A stretch of DNA of 7,855 nucleotides. Origin: Clostridiales bacterium UBA3277 (GTDB taxonomy: Bacteria; Bacillota; Clostridia; Oscillospirales; Oscillospiraceae). Below the pieces are notes generated by a model. It was not told the DNA's origin and did not search any database. It worked only from the letters and a program-made list of their open reading frames with translations. Of the stretch, positions 1-5,517 are shown one piece after another (positions within the stretch are counted from its first letter, which is position 1; each line of letters begins with the position of its first letter). A program made the translations under genes and the position numbers. The stretch covers positions 1-7,855 of the forward strand of contig DETX01000093.1 in the NCBI GenBank assembly GCA_002362145.1, read 5' to 3'.

Positions 1-28
1 GCTAACCGCCGCCGATTGTGCAGCGCCT

Positions 29-53
29 TGGCGGCGCCATGATAGCGCCGCCA
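29..53. repeat. Perfect inverted repeat (9-bp arms) at a predicted transcription start
   Basis: TGGCGGCGC (29-37) and GCGCCGCCA (45-53) are perfect inverted arms around a 7-base loop. No T-tract follows on either strand, so an intrinsic terminator is unlikely. The repeat lies just downstream of the minus-strand -10 box at 59-64 and covers the predicted start site near position 52. It could be an operator or a hairpin at the 5' end of the transcript. The repeat is seen directly; its role is inferred. Confidence 0.55.
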
Positions 54-58
54 TAGAC

Positions 59-87
59 AGCATACCCCAGATTCCGGCAAAAGTCAA
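59..87 (-). promoter_or_regulatory. Sigma-A type promoter reading out of the window
   Basis: On the minus strand there is a -35 box TTGACT (82-87), a 17-base spacer and a -10 box TATGCT (59-64). It starts about 20 bases after the stop codon of the alanyl-tRNA editing gene, so it would drive the next minus-strand gene, which lies beyond the left edge. No coding region can be supported in 1-108. The -35 box matches consensus at 5 of 6 positions and the -10 box at 4 of 6. Confidence 0.55.
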
Positions 88-108
88 CCGCGGAATCGGC
101 GGGTTTGA

Positions 109-1257
109 TTACAGTGCCAGGTCCCTTTCGATATCCTGCCGGGAGGCGGTGAGACGGCCCTGACGGCAGGTTCCCTTGCCGCCGCCCCGGCCCCCGAACT
201 GACGGCAGATGGCCTGGGCCAGGGGGCCGATTTCCCCCTCCCCGGCGATGAGGCAGTAAGCGTAGCCCGCCTCGTCGCTGCCCGAGAGAATCAGGGTCCG
301 GCCGCCGGTGGCTTCGGCTACGGTCTCCGCCAGCTCCCGCAGAGCCGCCCCGTCCAGGCCGCTTTCAAAGCGGACCACGCTCTGCCCCACGGGATACCCG
401 GCGGCAATCTGCCGGAAGAGCTGCCGCTGGATGCCCACCCGGCGGTATTTTTCCGCCGCCAGAAGCTCATTCATCCGCTGGGCGGCGGCGCCGGTCTCCT
501 CCGGCTTGGCGGACAGGGCCTGGGATACCAGCTTATTCTGCCGGTAGGCCTCGTTCAGGGCAGCCAGGGCCTGAACTCCGCAGGCCATCTCCATCCGGCT
601 GCCGCCCCGGAAGCCGATGGAGGAGAAGAGCTTGATGAGGCCGATCTCCCCGGTGGCGGCCACATGAACGCCGCAGCAGGCGCAGATGTCCGCCCCCGGC
701 ACCTCTACCAGCCGCACAGGCCAGGGGAGGGCCTTTTTCGTCCGGTAGGGAATGGCGGGCAGCTCCTCCGGGCCGGGATACCAGCACCGGACCGGGAGAT
801 TTTCCCACACCGTCCGGTTGGCCTCCGCCTCGATCTCCGGCAGGGCCTCCGGCGGGACGACGCCGTCAAAGTCGATGGTGATCACGTCCGCGCCCATGTG
901 AAAGCCGGTGTTGTGCAAGCCCCAGCGCCGGTGGATGATGCCGGAGACAATGTGCTCCCCTGTGTGCTGCTGCATCCGCGGAAACCGTTTTTCGTAGTCA
1001 ATCTGCCCCTCTACGGAACTCCCCACCGCCAGGGGGCCGTCGCAGAGGTGGACCACCTCTCCGTCCCGCTCCCGGGTGTCCAGCACCCGGACGCCGGCCA
1101 GATATCCCGTGTCCGCCGCCTGGCCGCCGCCCTCGGGGTAGAAGGCCGTGGCGTCCAGAAGGACCTCCCAGCCCCGCTTCACCGCCTGGCAGGACAGAAC
1201 CTCCCCCTGAAAGACAGCCAGATGGGGGTCCTCGTAATAGAGCTTTTCTGTGGACAT
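109..1257 (-). CDS. alaX: Alanyl-tRNA editing protein, long AlaX type with C-terminal DHHA1 domain
   Basis: This is a free-standing, probably cytosolic editing enzyme. The family deacylates tRNA-Ala mischarged with serine (or glycine), backing up the editing domain of alanyl-tRNA synthetase. In the 382-residue product, FYPEGGGQ (39-46) is the family's N-terminal signature. HTGEH (98-102) and a Cys-rich CACCGVH with C194 and H198 supply the HxxxH plus CxxxH zinc ligands of the editing site. A glycine-rich GGRGGGKG near residues 355-362 marks the DHHA1 domain of long AlaX proteins. An in-frame ATG three codons upstream (1266) touches the ribosome binding site with no spacing. The ATG at 1257 has AGGAGG at a 9-base distance and is preferred. 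The gene has its own promoter (1281-1309) and diverges from the phospholipase-like gene. All key motifs are intact. Confidence 0.93.
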   Translation of the reverse strand: MSTEKLYYEDPHLAVFQGEVLSCQAVKRGWEVLLDATAFYPEGGGQAADTGYLAGVRVLDTRERDGEVVHLCDGPLAVGSSVEGQIDYEKRFPRMQQHTGEHIVSGIIHRRWGLHNTGFHMGADVITIDFDGVVPPEALPEIEAEANRTVWENLPVRCWYPGPEELPAIPYRTKKALPWPVRLVEVPGADICACCGVHVAATGEIGLIKLFSSIGFRGGSRMEMACGVQALAALNEAYRQNKLVSQALSAKPEETGAAAQRMNELLAAEKYRRVGIQRQLFRQIAAGYPVGQSVVRFESGLDGAALRELAETVAEATGGRTLILSGSDEAGYAYCLIAGEGEIGPLAQAICRQFGGRGGGKGTCRQGRLTASRQDIERDLAL

Positions 1258-1266
1258 GGCGCGCAT

Positions 1267-1272
1267 CCTCCT
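1267..1272 (-). promoter_or_regulatory. Ribosome binding site that decides the editing-protein start
   Basis: Minus-strand AGGAGG abuts the upstream ATG (1264-1266) with zero spacing but sits 9 bases before the ATG at 1255-1257. This favours the shorter protein beginning MSTEK. Confidence 0.75.
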
Positions 1273-1280
1273 TTTTCACC

Positions 1281-1309
1281 AGTGTACCACGGCGGCGGGA
1301 AAAAAGCAA
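1281..1309 (-). promoter_or_regulatory. Promoter of the alanyl-tRNA editing gene
   Basis: On the minus strand, -35 TTGCTT (1304-1309), 17-base spacer, -10 TACACT (1281-1286), preceded by TGG, which makes an extended -10. The start site would fall near 1274, giving a leader of only about 17 bases that begins at the ribosome binding site. The box architecture is seen; activity is inferred. Confidence 0.6.
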
Positions 1310-1356
1310 CCGCCTTGGATTTTTCGCAAATCTTACAAAAACTTTTCCCCAAAGGC

Positions 1357-1385
1357 TGGCTTTTTTTCGCGTGCTGGTGTAGAAT
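1357..1385 (+). promoter_or_regulatory. Candidate promoter of the phospholipase C-like gene
   Basis: The -10 box TAGAAT (1380-1385) matches consensus at 5 of 6 positions. Seventeen bases upstream is TGGCTT (1357-1362), a poor -35 match followed by a T-run. That T-run after the -35 recurs in other promoters of this window, which raises confidence. A start near 1392 would leave a leader of about 70 bases. Confidence 0.45.
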
Positions 1386-1411
1386 AAAAGAAAATCTAAC
1401 CGCAAGAGGTG

Positions 1412-1433
1412 GAGAGGGCTTTTTCGCCCTCTC
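1412..1433 (+). repeat. GC-rich hairpin in the leader of the phospholipase C-like gene
   Basis: GAGAGGGC (1412-1419) and GCCCTCTC (1426-1433) form a perfect 8-bp stem with loop TTTTTC. No T-tract follows, so it is not a standard terminator. It sits in the predicted 5' leader, 29 bases before the start codon, and could stabilise the mRNA or control its translation. Confidence 0.5.
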
Positions 1434-1462
1434 GCCGTCTGCGGGAAAACGAGGTAACCGCC

Positions 1463-2254
1463 ATGCCCGCAAGCTATGCCCATTATCGTTTCGGAAAGAC
1501 TGTCCTGCCCACCCTCCCGGCGGATGTCCAGCGGAGCATTCACCGCTTTCGCCGGCTCTACGACGTGGGGCTCCAGGGGCCGGACTTTTTCTTCTACTAT
1601 AACCCCCTGATGTCCACGGCCATCGGAAGCCTGGGAGGAAGCTACCACCAGAAAACCGGCACGGAGCTCTTTACGTCCTCCGCCGCCCGGCTGAAGCACG
1701 AGGCCGCCGCGGCCTATCTCTACGGCCTGCTGGGCCACTACTGCCTGGATTCCCACTGCCATCCCTTCGTCAACCGGGTGGTGGAGGAGGGAAAGTGCAG
1801 CCACGTGGCCCTGGAATCGGAATTTGACCGCTACCTTATGGCATCCGACGGCATTGCCGAGCCCCACCGCAAGGACATGACTCCCCATCTGAAGCTGACC
1901 CGGGGGGAGTGCGTCACCGTGGCGGACTTCTATCCCCCGGCGAAGCCTGGCCATGTGCTGCGCAGCGTGCGGCATATGCGCTGGTGCCTGAAGTTCCTGG
2001 CCCGGAAGGACCGGGCGGGCACCCGGAAGCTCTTAAACGCCGTCAACCCCAAGCTCTGTGACAGCCTGATTCCGGAGGAGCCGGTGGCGGGCTATGAGCG
2101 GATGGACAGCGAGCTGCTGGCCCGGTTCAACCGGGCGGCCCGGCACTATCCGGAGCTTCTGGGGCAGCTGACCGCCCTGCTGGAAAAAGGCGATGCCCTG
2201 GGGGAGGACTTTACCCCCACCTTTGACCCCAGAGAAGGGGAAAGTTCCAGGTAA
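1463..2254 (+). CDS. Zinc-dependent phospholipase C-fold protein
   Basis: The 263-residue product resembles the zinc-dependent phospholipase C / S1-P1 nuclease-like fold (Pfam Zn_dep_PLPC), whose founding members use three zinc ions to cleave phosphodiester bonds of phospholipids. Visible landmarks are an N-terminal YAHYRFG with H7, GPD (39-41), H62, H79, and the core YGLLGHYCLDSHCHPF with H92, D96 and H100, then H114 and E118 in SHVALESEFD. These are the residue types that bind zinc in the family; exact ligand assignment is inferred. There is no signal peptide, unlike secreted toxins of this fold, so a cytosolic role is likely and the substrate is unknown. The ATG at 1463 has GAGGT 8 bases upstream. 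An in-frame GTG at 1409 lies inside the leader hairpin region and is less likely. The MFS gene follows after 39 bases, probably in the same transcript. Confidence 0.85.
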   Translation: MPASYAHYRFGKTVLPTLPADVQRSIHRFRRLYDVGLQGPDFFFYYNPLMSTAIGSLGGSYHQKTGTELFTSSAARLKHEAAAAYLYGLLGHYCLDSHCHPFVNRVVEEGKCSHVALESEFDRYLMASDGIAEPHRKDMTPHLKLTRGECVTVADFYPPAKPGHVLRSVRHMRWCLKFLARKDRAGTRKLLNAVNPKLCDSLIPEEPVAGYERMDSELLARFNRAARHYPELLGQLTALLEKGDALGEDFTPTFDPREGESSR

Positions 2255-2293
2255 GCCCTGTTTTCATAGAAACTATTCGGGAGGAGAATCGGA

Positions 2294-3583
2294 ATGAAAG
2301 AAAAATTCAAGCTGACCCCTATGGAGAAGGGCTGGGTCCTGTACGACATCGGCAACTCCGCCTTTATCCTGCTGGTGTCCACCCTGATCCCCATCTACTT
2401 TAACGCCCTGGCCGGAGACGCCGGGGTCAATGAGGACCTGTACTTAAGCTACTGGGGCTACGCCGGGTCCATCGCCACCATCCTGGTGGCCTTCATCGGG
2501 CCCATCTGCGGCACATTGTCCGACCGGAATTACAAGCGCCGCATCTTCCTGTTTGCCGCCATGGTGGGCATTGTGGGCTGCGCCGTCATGGGCTTTGCCC
2601 CGGGCTGGCTGTCCTTTTTGGCCATCTATGTCATCGCGAAGGTAGGCTACTCCTCCAGCCTGGTGTTCTATGACTCCATGCTCCCCGAGGTCACCACGGA
2701 GGAGCGGATGGACAAGGTCTCCTCCATGGGCTACGCCTTCGGCTATATTGGCTCCGTCATTCCCTTCATCGTCTGCCTGGTGGTGGTGCTGATGCACGAC
2801 AGCTTCGGCCTGAGCCAGGGCAGCGCCATGATCACCGCCTTCGTCATCACGGCGCTGTGGTGGCTGCTGTGCACCCTGCCCCTGATCCGCAAGTACCGCC
2901 AGACCGCCTTCGTCACCGGCGGCGGCAACCCCATGGCCGAGACCTTCCGGCAGCTGGGCCGGACCATCCGGGACGCCCGGAAGGAAAAGCACATCTTCCT
3001 GTACCTCATTGCCTTCTTCTTCTTCATCGACGGCGTGTACACCATCATCGATATGGCCACGGCCTACGGCACCGCCCTGGGCCTGGATTCCACGGGATTG
3101 CTGCTGGCGTTGCTGGTGACCCAGTTCGTGGCCTTCCCCTTCGCCCTGATCTTCGGACGGCTGTCCGCCAAGTATGACGCGGGACTGCTGATCAAGATCT
3201 GCATCGCCGCCTACACCTGCATCACCCTGTTCGCCATTTTCCTGGTGACCCAGTGGCAGTTCTGGGTGCTGGCCGTGGCGGTGGGCATGTTCCAGGGCGG
3301 CATCCAGGCCCTCAGCCGCAGCTACCTGGGCAAGATCATTCCCCCGGAGCGCAGCGGCGAATACTTCGGCCTCATGGACATCTTCGGCAAGGGCGCCTCC
3401 TTTGTGGGTATGACCCTGGTGTCCGTCATCAGCCAGCTCACCGCCGGGGTGGAGTTCCGGGTGTTCGGCCTGACGCTGCAAAATGAGAACATCGCCGTGG
3501 CCTCCCTGATCATCCTCTTCGTGGCGGGCTTCGCGATCTTCTGCAAGGCGGACAAGCTGAACAAGGCCCGGGAGACCGTCTGA
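2294..3583 (+). CDS. MFS transporter of the UMF1 / ATG22-like family
   Basis: This 429-residue integral membrane protein has about 12 hydrophobic segments (roughly 20-38, 55-75, 84-105, 107-127, 147-167, 178-196, 233-255, 266-287, 298-318, 323-340, 363-383 and 398-417). YDIGNSAF (17-24) at the start of the first helix is typical of the UMF1/ATG22 group. GTLSDRNYKRR (73-83) is the MFS loop 2-3 motif. GGIQALSRSYLG followed by PERSGEYFG (335-358) is another hallmark of the group. Yeast Atg22 exports amino acids from the vacuole; bacterial members are mostly uncharacterised, so the substrate is unknown. GGGAGGAG lies just before the start with 7-base spacing. It follows the phospholipase-like gene by 39 bases and is closed by a strong terminator. 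A long antisense open frame over this gene is a GC-skew artefact. Confidence 0.9.
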   Translation: MKEKFKLTPMEKGWVLYDIGNSAFILLVSTLIPIYFNALAGDAGVNEDLYLSYWGYAGSIATILVAFIGPICGTLSDRNYKRRIFLFAAMVGIVGCAVMGFAPGWLSFLAIYVIAKVGYSSSLVFYDSMLPEVTTEERMDKVSSMGYAFGYIGSVIPFIVCLVVVLMHDSFGLSQGSAMITAFVITALWWLLCTLPLIRKYRQTAFVTGGGNPMAETFRQLGRTIRDARKEKHIFLYLIAFFFFIDGVYTIIDMATAYGTALGLDSTGLLLALLVTQFVAFPFALIFGRLSAKYDAGLLIKICIAAYTCITLFAIFLVTQWQFWVLAVAVGMFQGGIQALSRSYLGKIIPPERSGEYFGLMDIFGKGASFVGMTLVSVISQLTAGVEFRVFGLTLQNENIAVASLIILFVAGFAIFCKADKLNKARETV

Positions 3584-3607
3584 CGAATTTCCGAAAAGAA
3601 AACCATA

Positions 3608-3647
3608 CGCCCCCTGCCGGTGTTCCGGCAGGGGGCGCGTATTTTTT
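3608..3647 (+). terminator. Strong rho-independent terminator, possibly bidirectional
   Basis: A perfect 13-bp stem (3608-3620 with 3625-3637, starting CGCCCCC and ending GGGGGCG) closes a TGTT loop and is followed after CGTA by six T residues (3642-3647). It ends the phospholipase-like/MFS transcript 24 bases after the stop. On the minus strand the same stem lies 38 bases beyond the methylase stop and is followed by a weaker T-rich tail (TTTTCTTTT). It probably serves both convergent genes. Confidence 0.9.
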
Positions 3648-3675
3648 AGGGCAGCTCCCATTGTGCGGTGCTGCC

Positions 3676-4668
3676 TTAGAGCAGCAGGCCGAAGAGCCGG
3701 TCGTCCCGGAGGGCGGGGCTTTCGTAGGCGGCGGTGAGCAGGGCGTCCAAATTGTCCCAGTCGTTTTCGATTTCCTTGGAAAAGAGCTGGGCGGTGCGAA
3801 GAAGATTTCCCCCCAGGTGCCGGACCGTCAGGCAGGCGGTGACGAGAAACTTCACCCGGCCGTAGATGTCCAGGTCCGACACGGCCTGGAGCCAGTACCG
3901 GTCCACCAGATACCGGGCCAGGGCCCGGTGGCCCGGCTCCCACTGGGCAGGCTCCGGGTGGGAAAGAAGCTCCCGCCATTGGGGAGTGAGGATCTCAAGG
4001 CCGGAAAAAAGGGCTAAAATTTCCCCCATGCTGCCGGGCTTGGCCCAGGCCGCGGCCTGAGAAAAGGCCTGGGCTTCGTCCAGATCTTCCAGTGTGCCCC
4101 CGTCCAGGGCGCTCTGGACCTGGCAGCCGTAGAGCAGCCCCAGGCACAGGCACTGCCCAAAGGGACGGCGGGAGTCCGCGAGCAGGGCGCGCATGGTCTC
4201 CCGGGAGGAGCGCAGCAGGGCCATGTCCTCCCGGTCGTAGTCCGGCGGGTCCCCTCCGGGGACCTCCCCGGTGATCATGGCGGGCTGGGAAGAGGAGAGG
4301 ATGTACCTGGCCGCTTCCGGGCAGCTCAGCTCCAGCCCCAGCTCCATAAAATCGCCGTAGTCATGCTGAAGCCTGGGGAAGGTCCGGCAGACCTGGCACA
4401 ATTCTGTCTCCCCCAGGGCCTTTTGCAGGCCGCAGAGACCGTCATCCTCCCACAGGGGGCAGCGGCCGTTTTCTATGGCGATGAAGGTACCATCCTCCCC
4501 CTCTTCCAGGGCGTTTCGCAGCCGGTCCCCCAGGGGGCCCGGGAGGGAACGGTAGCGGGCGGCGGAGGCTTCGTCCACATCCACCTCCCAGCTCTGGCAG
4601 CAGCTGTCGGGGCAGCTTCCCCCGGCGCAGCGGAAACGGTCGTAATAGTCCGGTTTTGTGATGATCAT
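3676..4668 (-). CDS. fliB: FliB-type lysine N-methylase (flagellin lysine methylase family)
   Basis: The 330-residue product matches FliB, which methylates lysine side chains, in Salmonella those of flagellin. The N-terminus carries the cysteine-rich signature: C14, C19, C23 and C24 in a CAGGSCPDSCC segment, then C70, C79 in GLCGLQK, C91 and C94 in LCQVCRTFPR, and C116. These cysteines are thought to hold a metal or iron-sulfur centre. The C-terminal half is helical and less conserved. GGGAG sits about 6 bases before the start codon. No flagellar gene is visible in this window, so the substrate here is uncertain; homologues occur widely in Clostridia. It ends against the shared terminator. 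I found no convincing promoter of its own, so it may be read from the DivIVA-like gene 142 bases upstream or from a weak promoter in the repeat-bearing gap. Confidence 0.88.
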   Translation of the reverse strand: MIITKPDYYDRFRCAGGSCPDSCCQSWEVDVDEASAARYRSLPGPLGDRLRNALEEGEDGTFIAIENGRCPLWEDDGLCGLQKALGETELCQVCRTFPRLQHDYGDFMELGLELSCPEAARYILSSSQPAMITGEVPGGDPPDYDREDMALLRSSRETMRALLADSRRPFGQCLCLGLLYGCQVQSALDGGTLEDLDEAQAFSQAAAWAKPGSMGEILALFSGLEILTPQWRELLSHPEPAQWEPGHRALARYLVDRYWLQAVSDLDIYGRVKFLVTACLTVRHLGGNLLRTAQLFSKEIENDWDNLDALLTAAYESPALRDDRLFGLLL

Positions 4669-4675
4669 AGGCTTC

Positions 4676-4754
4676 TCCCAAGGAAACTCTGAATAAACCG
4701 CCTGCGGCAGCTGGCGGATCTTTTACTCTTGCCGATTTCATCAGAGCATCCCAA
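4676..4754. repeat. Possible small non-autonomous element flanked by TCCCAA direct repeats
   Basis: A 67-base non-coding segment lies between two copies of TCCCAA (4676-4681 and 4749-4754). Near its ends are imperfect inverted repeats: ACTCTGAATAAA (4686-4697) against the reverse complement of TTTCATCAGAGC (4736-4747), agreeing at 9 of 12 positions. Inside is CCGCC/GGCGG (4698-4702 and 4713-4717), which can form a hairpin. The terminal repeats are not flush with both direct repeats, which weakens the case. The segment lies in the leader region of the methylase gene. No transposase is present, and it could be an ordinary structured leader. Confidence 0.3.
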
Positions 4755-4757
4755 ATG

Positions 4758-4783
4758 GCGGGCATACGATGCCGTATGCCCGC
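4758..4783. repeat. Perfect 11-bp hairpin downstream of the DivIVA-like gene
   Basis: GCGGGCATACG (4758-4768) and CGTATGCCCGC (4773-4783) are perfect arms around the loop ATGC. It sits 27 bases after the stop of the DivIVA-like gene, where a terminator is expected, but neither strand has a good T-tract; the minus strand continues CATTTGGG. It may be a weak terminator, an mRNA-stabilising hairpin or a protein binding site. Confidence 0.6.
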
Positions 4784-4810
4784 AGCGGATTGTAAATAAA
4801 GGGAAACGGG

Positions 4811-5374
4811 TTACTTGTTGGGCCGGATGGTGCCCATCATGGAGGAAGCGTCCTGGAGGGCCTGCTTGCTGCTGCTCACCGCGATTTGAAGCTGGGTGAG
4901 CTGGGCCATGACCTGGTCGGCAATGTCGGTGATCTTCCCAGCCACGCCGTCCACCTTGGCGGAGGCCTCGGTGAGGACCCCGTTGGCCTGGAAGTACACC
5001 AGCTCCGCCCGCTCCTTGGCCTCCCGCTCGATGCGCTCGGCCCGGCGGTAGGCTTCCAGCTCCTCCTGGGCGCCGGGAACCTTTTCTCCGGCCTCCGGAA
5101 CGGGGGCGGCGGGCGCCGGGGCCTGGCTTGCCTGGCTGGCCTGAGCAAGGAGATCATCCACTTGGGCTTGCAGGTCGTCCCGCTGGGCGGTGAGGGTGTC
5201 GATTTGAAGCTGCCAGTCCTCCTGCTCCCGGAGCATGGAACGCAGACTCTCAATCTGGCTGCTCAGCTGATTGACCTGGGTCTGGTGCTTATTGTTGAGG
5301 TACTCCAAATAGTGGACTACGTCCTCCCGGTTAAAGCCGCCCAGGGCGCTGCGGAAATTCTGCGGTGCTTCCAT
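4811..5374 (-). CDS. DivIVA-like coiled-coil protein
   Basis: The 187-residue cytosolic protein begins with a short conserved segment, FRSALGGFNREDVVHYLEYL (7-26), resembling the N-terminal membrane-targeting region of DivIVA/GpsB proteins. A coiled coil follows (about 28-80) rich in Q, L and acidic residues. A low-complexity linker of A, P, Q and S (about 78-100) leads to a second charged helix (about 102-128) and a helical tail. DivIVA proteins sense membrane curvature and recruit division or cell-wall factors at poles and septa. That this protein does so is inference; a generic coiled-coil scaffold is the alternative. The first ATG (5380) has only 2 bases to GGAGG, while the ATG at 5374 has 8, so the shorter form is chosen. 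A good promoter lies at 5410-5438 and diverges from the deformylase-like operon. Confidence 0.72.
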   Translation of the reverse strand: MEAPQNFRSALGGFNREDVVHYLEYLNNKHQTQVNQLSSQIESLRSMLREQEDWQLQIDTLTAQRDDLQAQVDDLLAQASQASQAPAPAAPVPEAGEKVPGAQEELEAYRRAERIEREAKERAELVYFQANGVLTEASAKVDGVAGKITDIADQVMAQLTQLQIAVSSSKQALQDASSMMGTIRPNK

Positions 5375-5382
5375 AATCATAT

Positions 5383-5387
5383 CCTCC
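5383..5387 (-). promoter_or_regulatory. Ribosome binding site that decides the DivIVA-like start
   Basis: Minus-strand GGAGG is 2 bases from the ATG at 5378-5380 but 8 bases from the in-frame ATG at 5372-5374, so translation most likely begins at the second (MEAPQN). Confidence 0.7.
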
Positions 5388-5409
5388 CGACGTCGAAATA
5401 TGTGAATTT

Positions 5410-5438
5410 ATTGTACCACAGCCCCTTCGGGAAAACAA
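5410..5438 (-). promoter_or_regulatory. Promoter of the DivIVA-like gene
   Basis: On the minus strand, -35 TTGTTT (5433-5438), 17-base spacer, -10 TACAAT (5410-5415, 5 of 6 to consensus), preceded by TGG as an extended -10. The -35 overlaps one arm of the palindrome at 5429-5449. Confidence 0.7.
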
Positions 5439-5449
5439 CTATTTTTCCC
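5429..5449. promoter_or_regulatory. Palindrome overlapping the DivIVA-like promoter (candidate operator)
   Basis: GGGAAAA (5429-5435) and TTTTCCC (5443-5449) are perfect inverted 7-mers with a 7-base centre. The left arm overlaps the -35 of the DivIVA-like promoter, and the whole site is 15 bases upstream of the -35 of the deformylase operon. The position suits a regulator of the divergent pair. No regulator gene is in the window, so the function is inferred. Confidence 0.35.
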
Positions 5450-5463
5450 AAATTCTACTGTAC

Positions 5464-5492
5464 TTGCGCTTTTTATCCGGATGTGGTATGCT
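5464..5492 (+). promoter_or_regulatory. Promoter of the deformylase-like operon
   Basis: -35 TTGCGC (5464-5469), 17-base spacer, -10 TATGCT (5487-5492), preceded by TGG as an extended -10. The predicted start near 5499 leaves about 19 bases of leader with AGGAGG inside it. Confidence 0.65.
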
Positions 5493-5517
5493 ACGGGAAA
5501 AGAAAAGGAGGCCTCTT

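Noticed and set aside
1409..1462. Upstream in-frame GTG start for the phospholipase C-like gene
   Set aside because: It would add 18 residues encoded by the leader hairpin, and family conservation begins at the ATG at 1463, which has its own ribosome binding site.
664..1602. Open frame of 312 codons on the plus strand over the editing-protein gene
   Set aside because: It is antisense to a clearly recognised gene, crosses the divergent promoter region and has low-complexity Pro/Arg/Gly composition.
998..1975. Open frame of 325 codons on the minus strand spanning the divergent region
   Set aside because: It overlaps two well-supported genes and both promoters; composition is that of a GC-rich shadow frame.
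2226..2246. CCCC/GGGG hairpin at the 3' end of the phospholipase C-like gene
   Set aside because: The stem is only 4 bp before a mismatch, lies within the coding region and lacks a proper T-tract; the next gene is 39 bases on and probably co-transcribed.
2444..3979. Open frame of 511 codons antisense to the MFS gene
   Set aside because: Its product is rich in G, H, Q, A and D with no domain logic, it runs across the terminator, and it arises from GC-rich third positions of the real gene.
4680..4760. Promoter for the FliB-type gene
   Set aside because: TTGGGA and TTTATT occur on the minus strand, but no -35/-10 pair has acceptable spacing and match.
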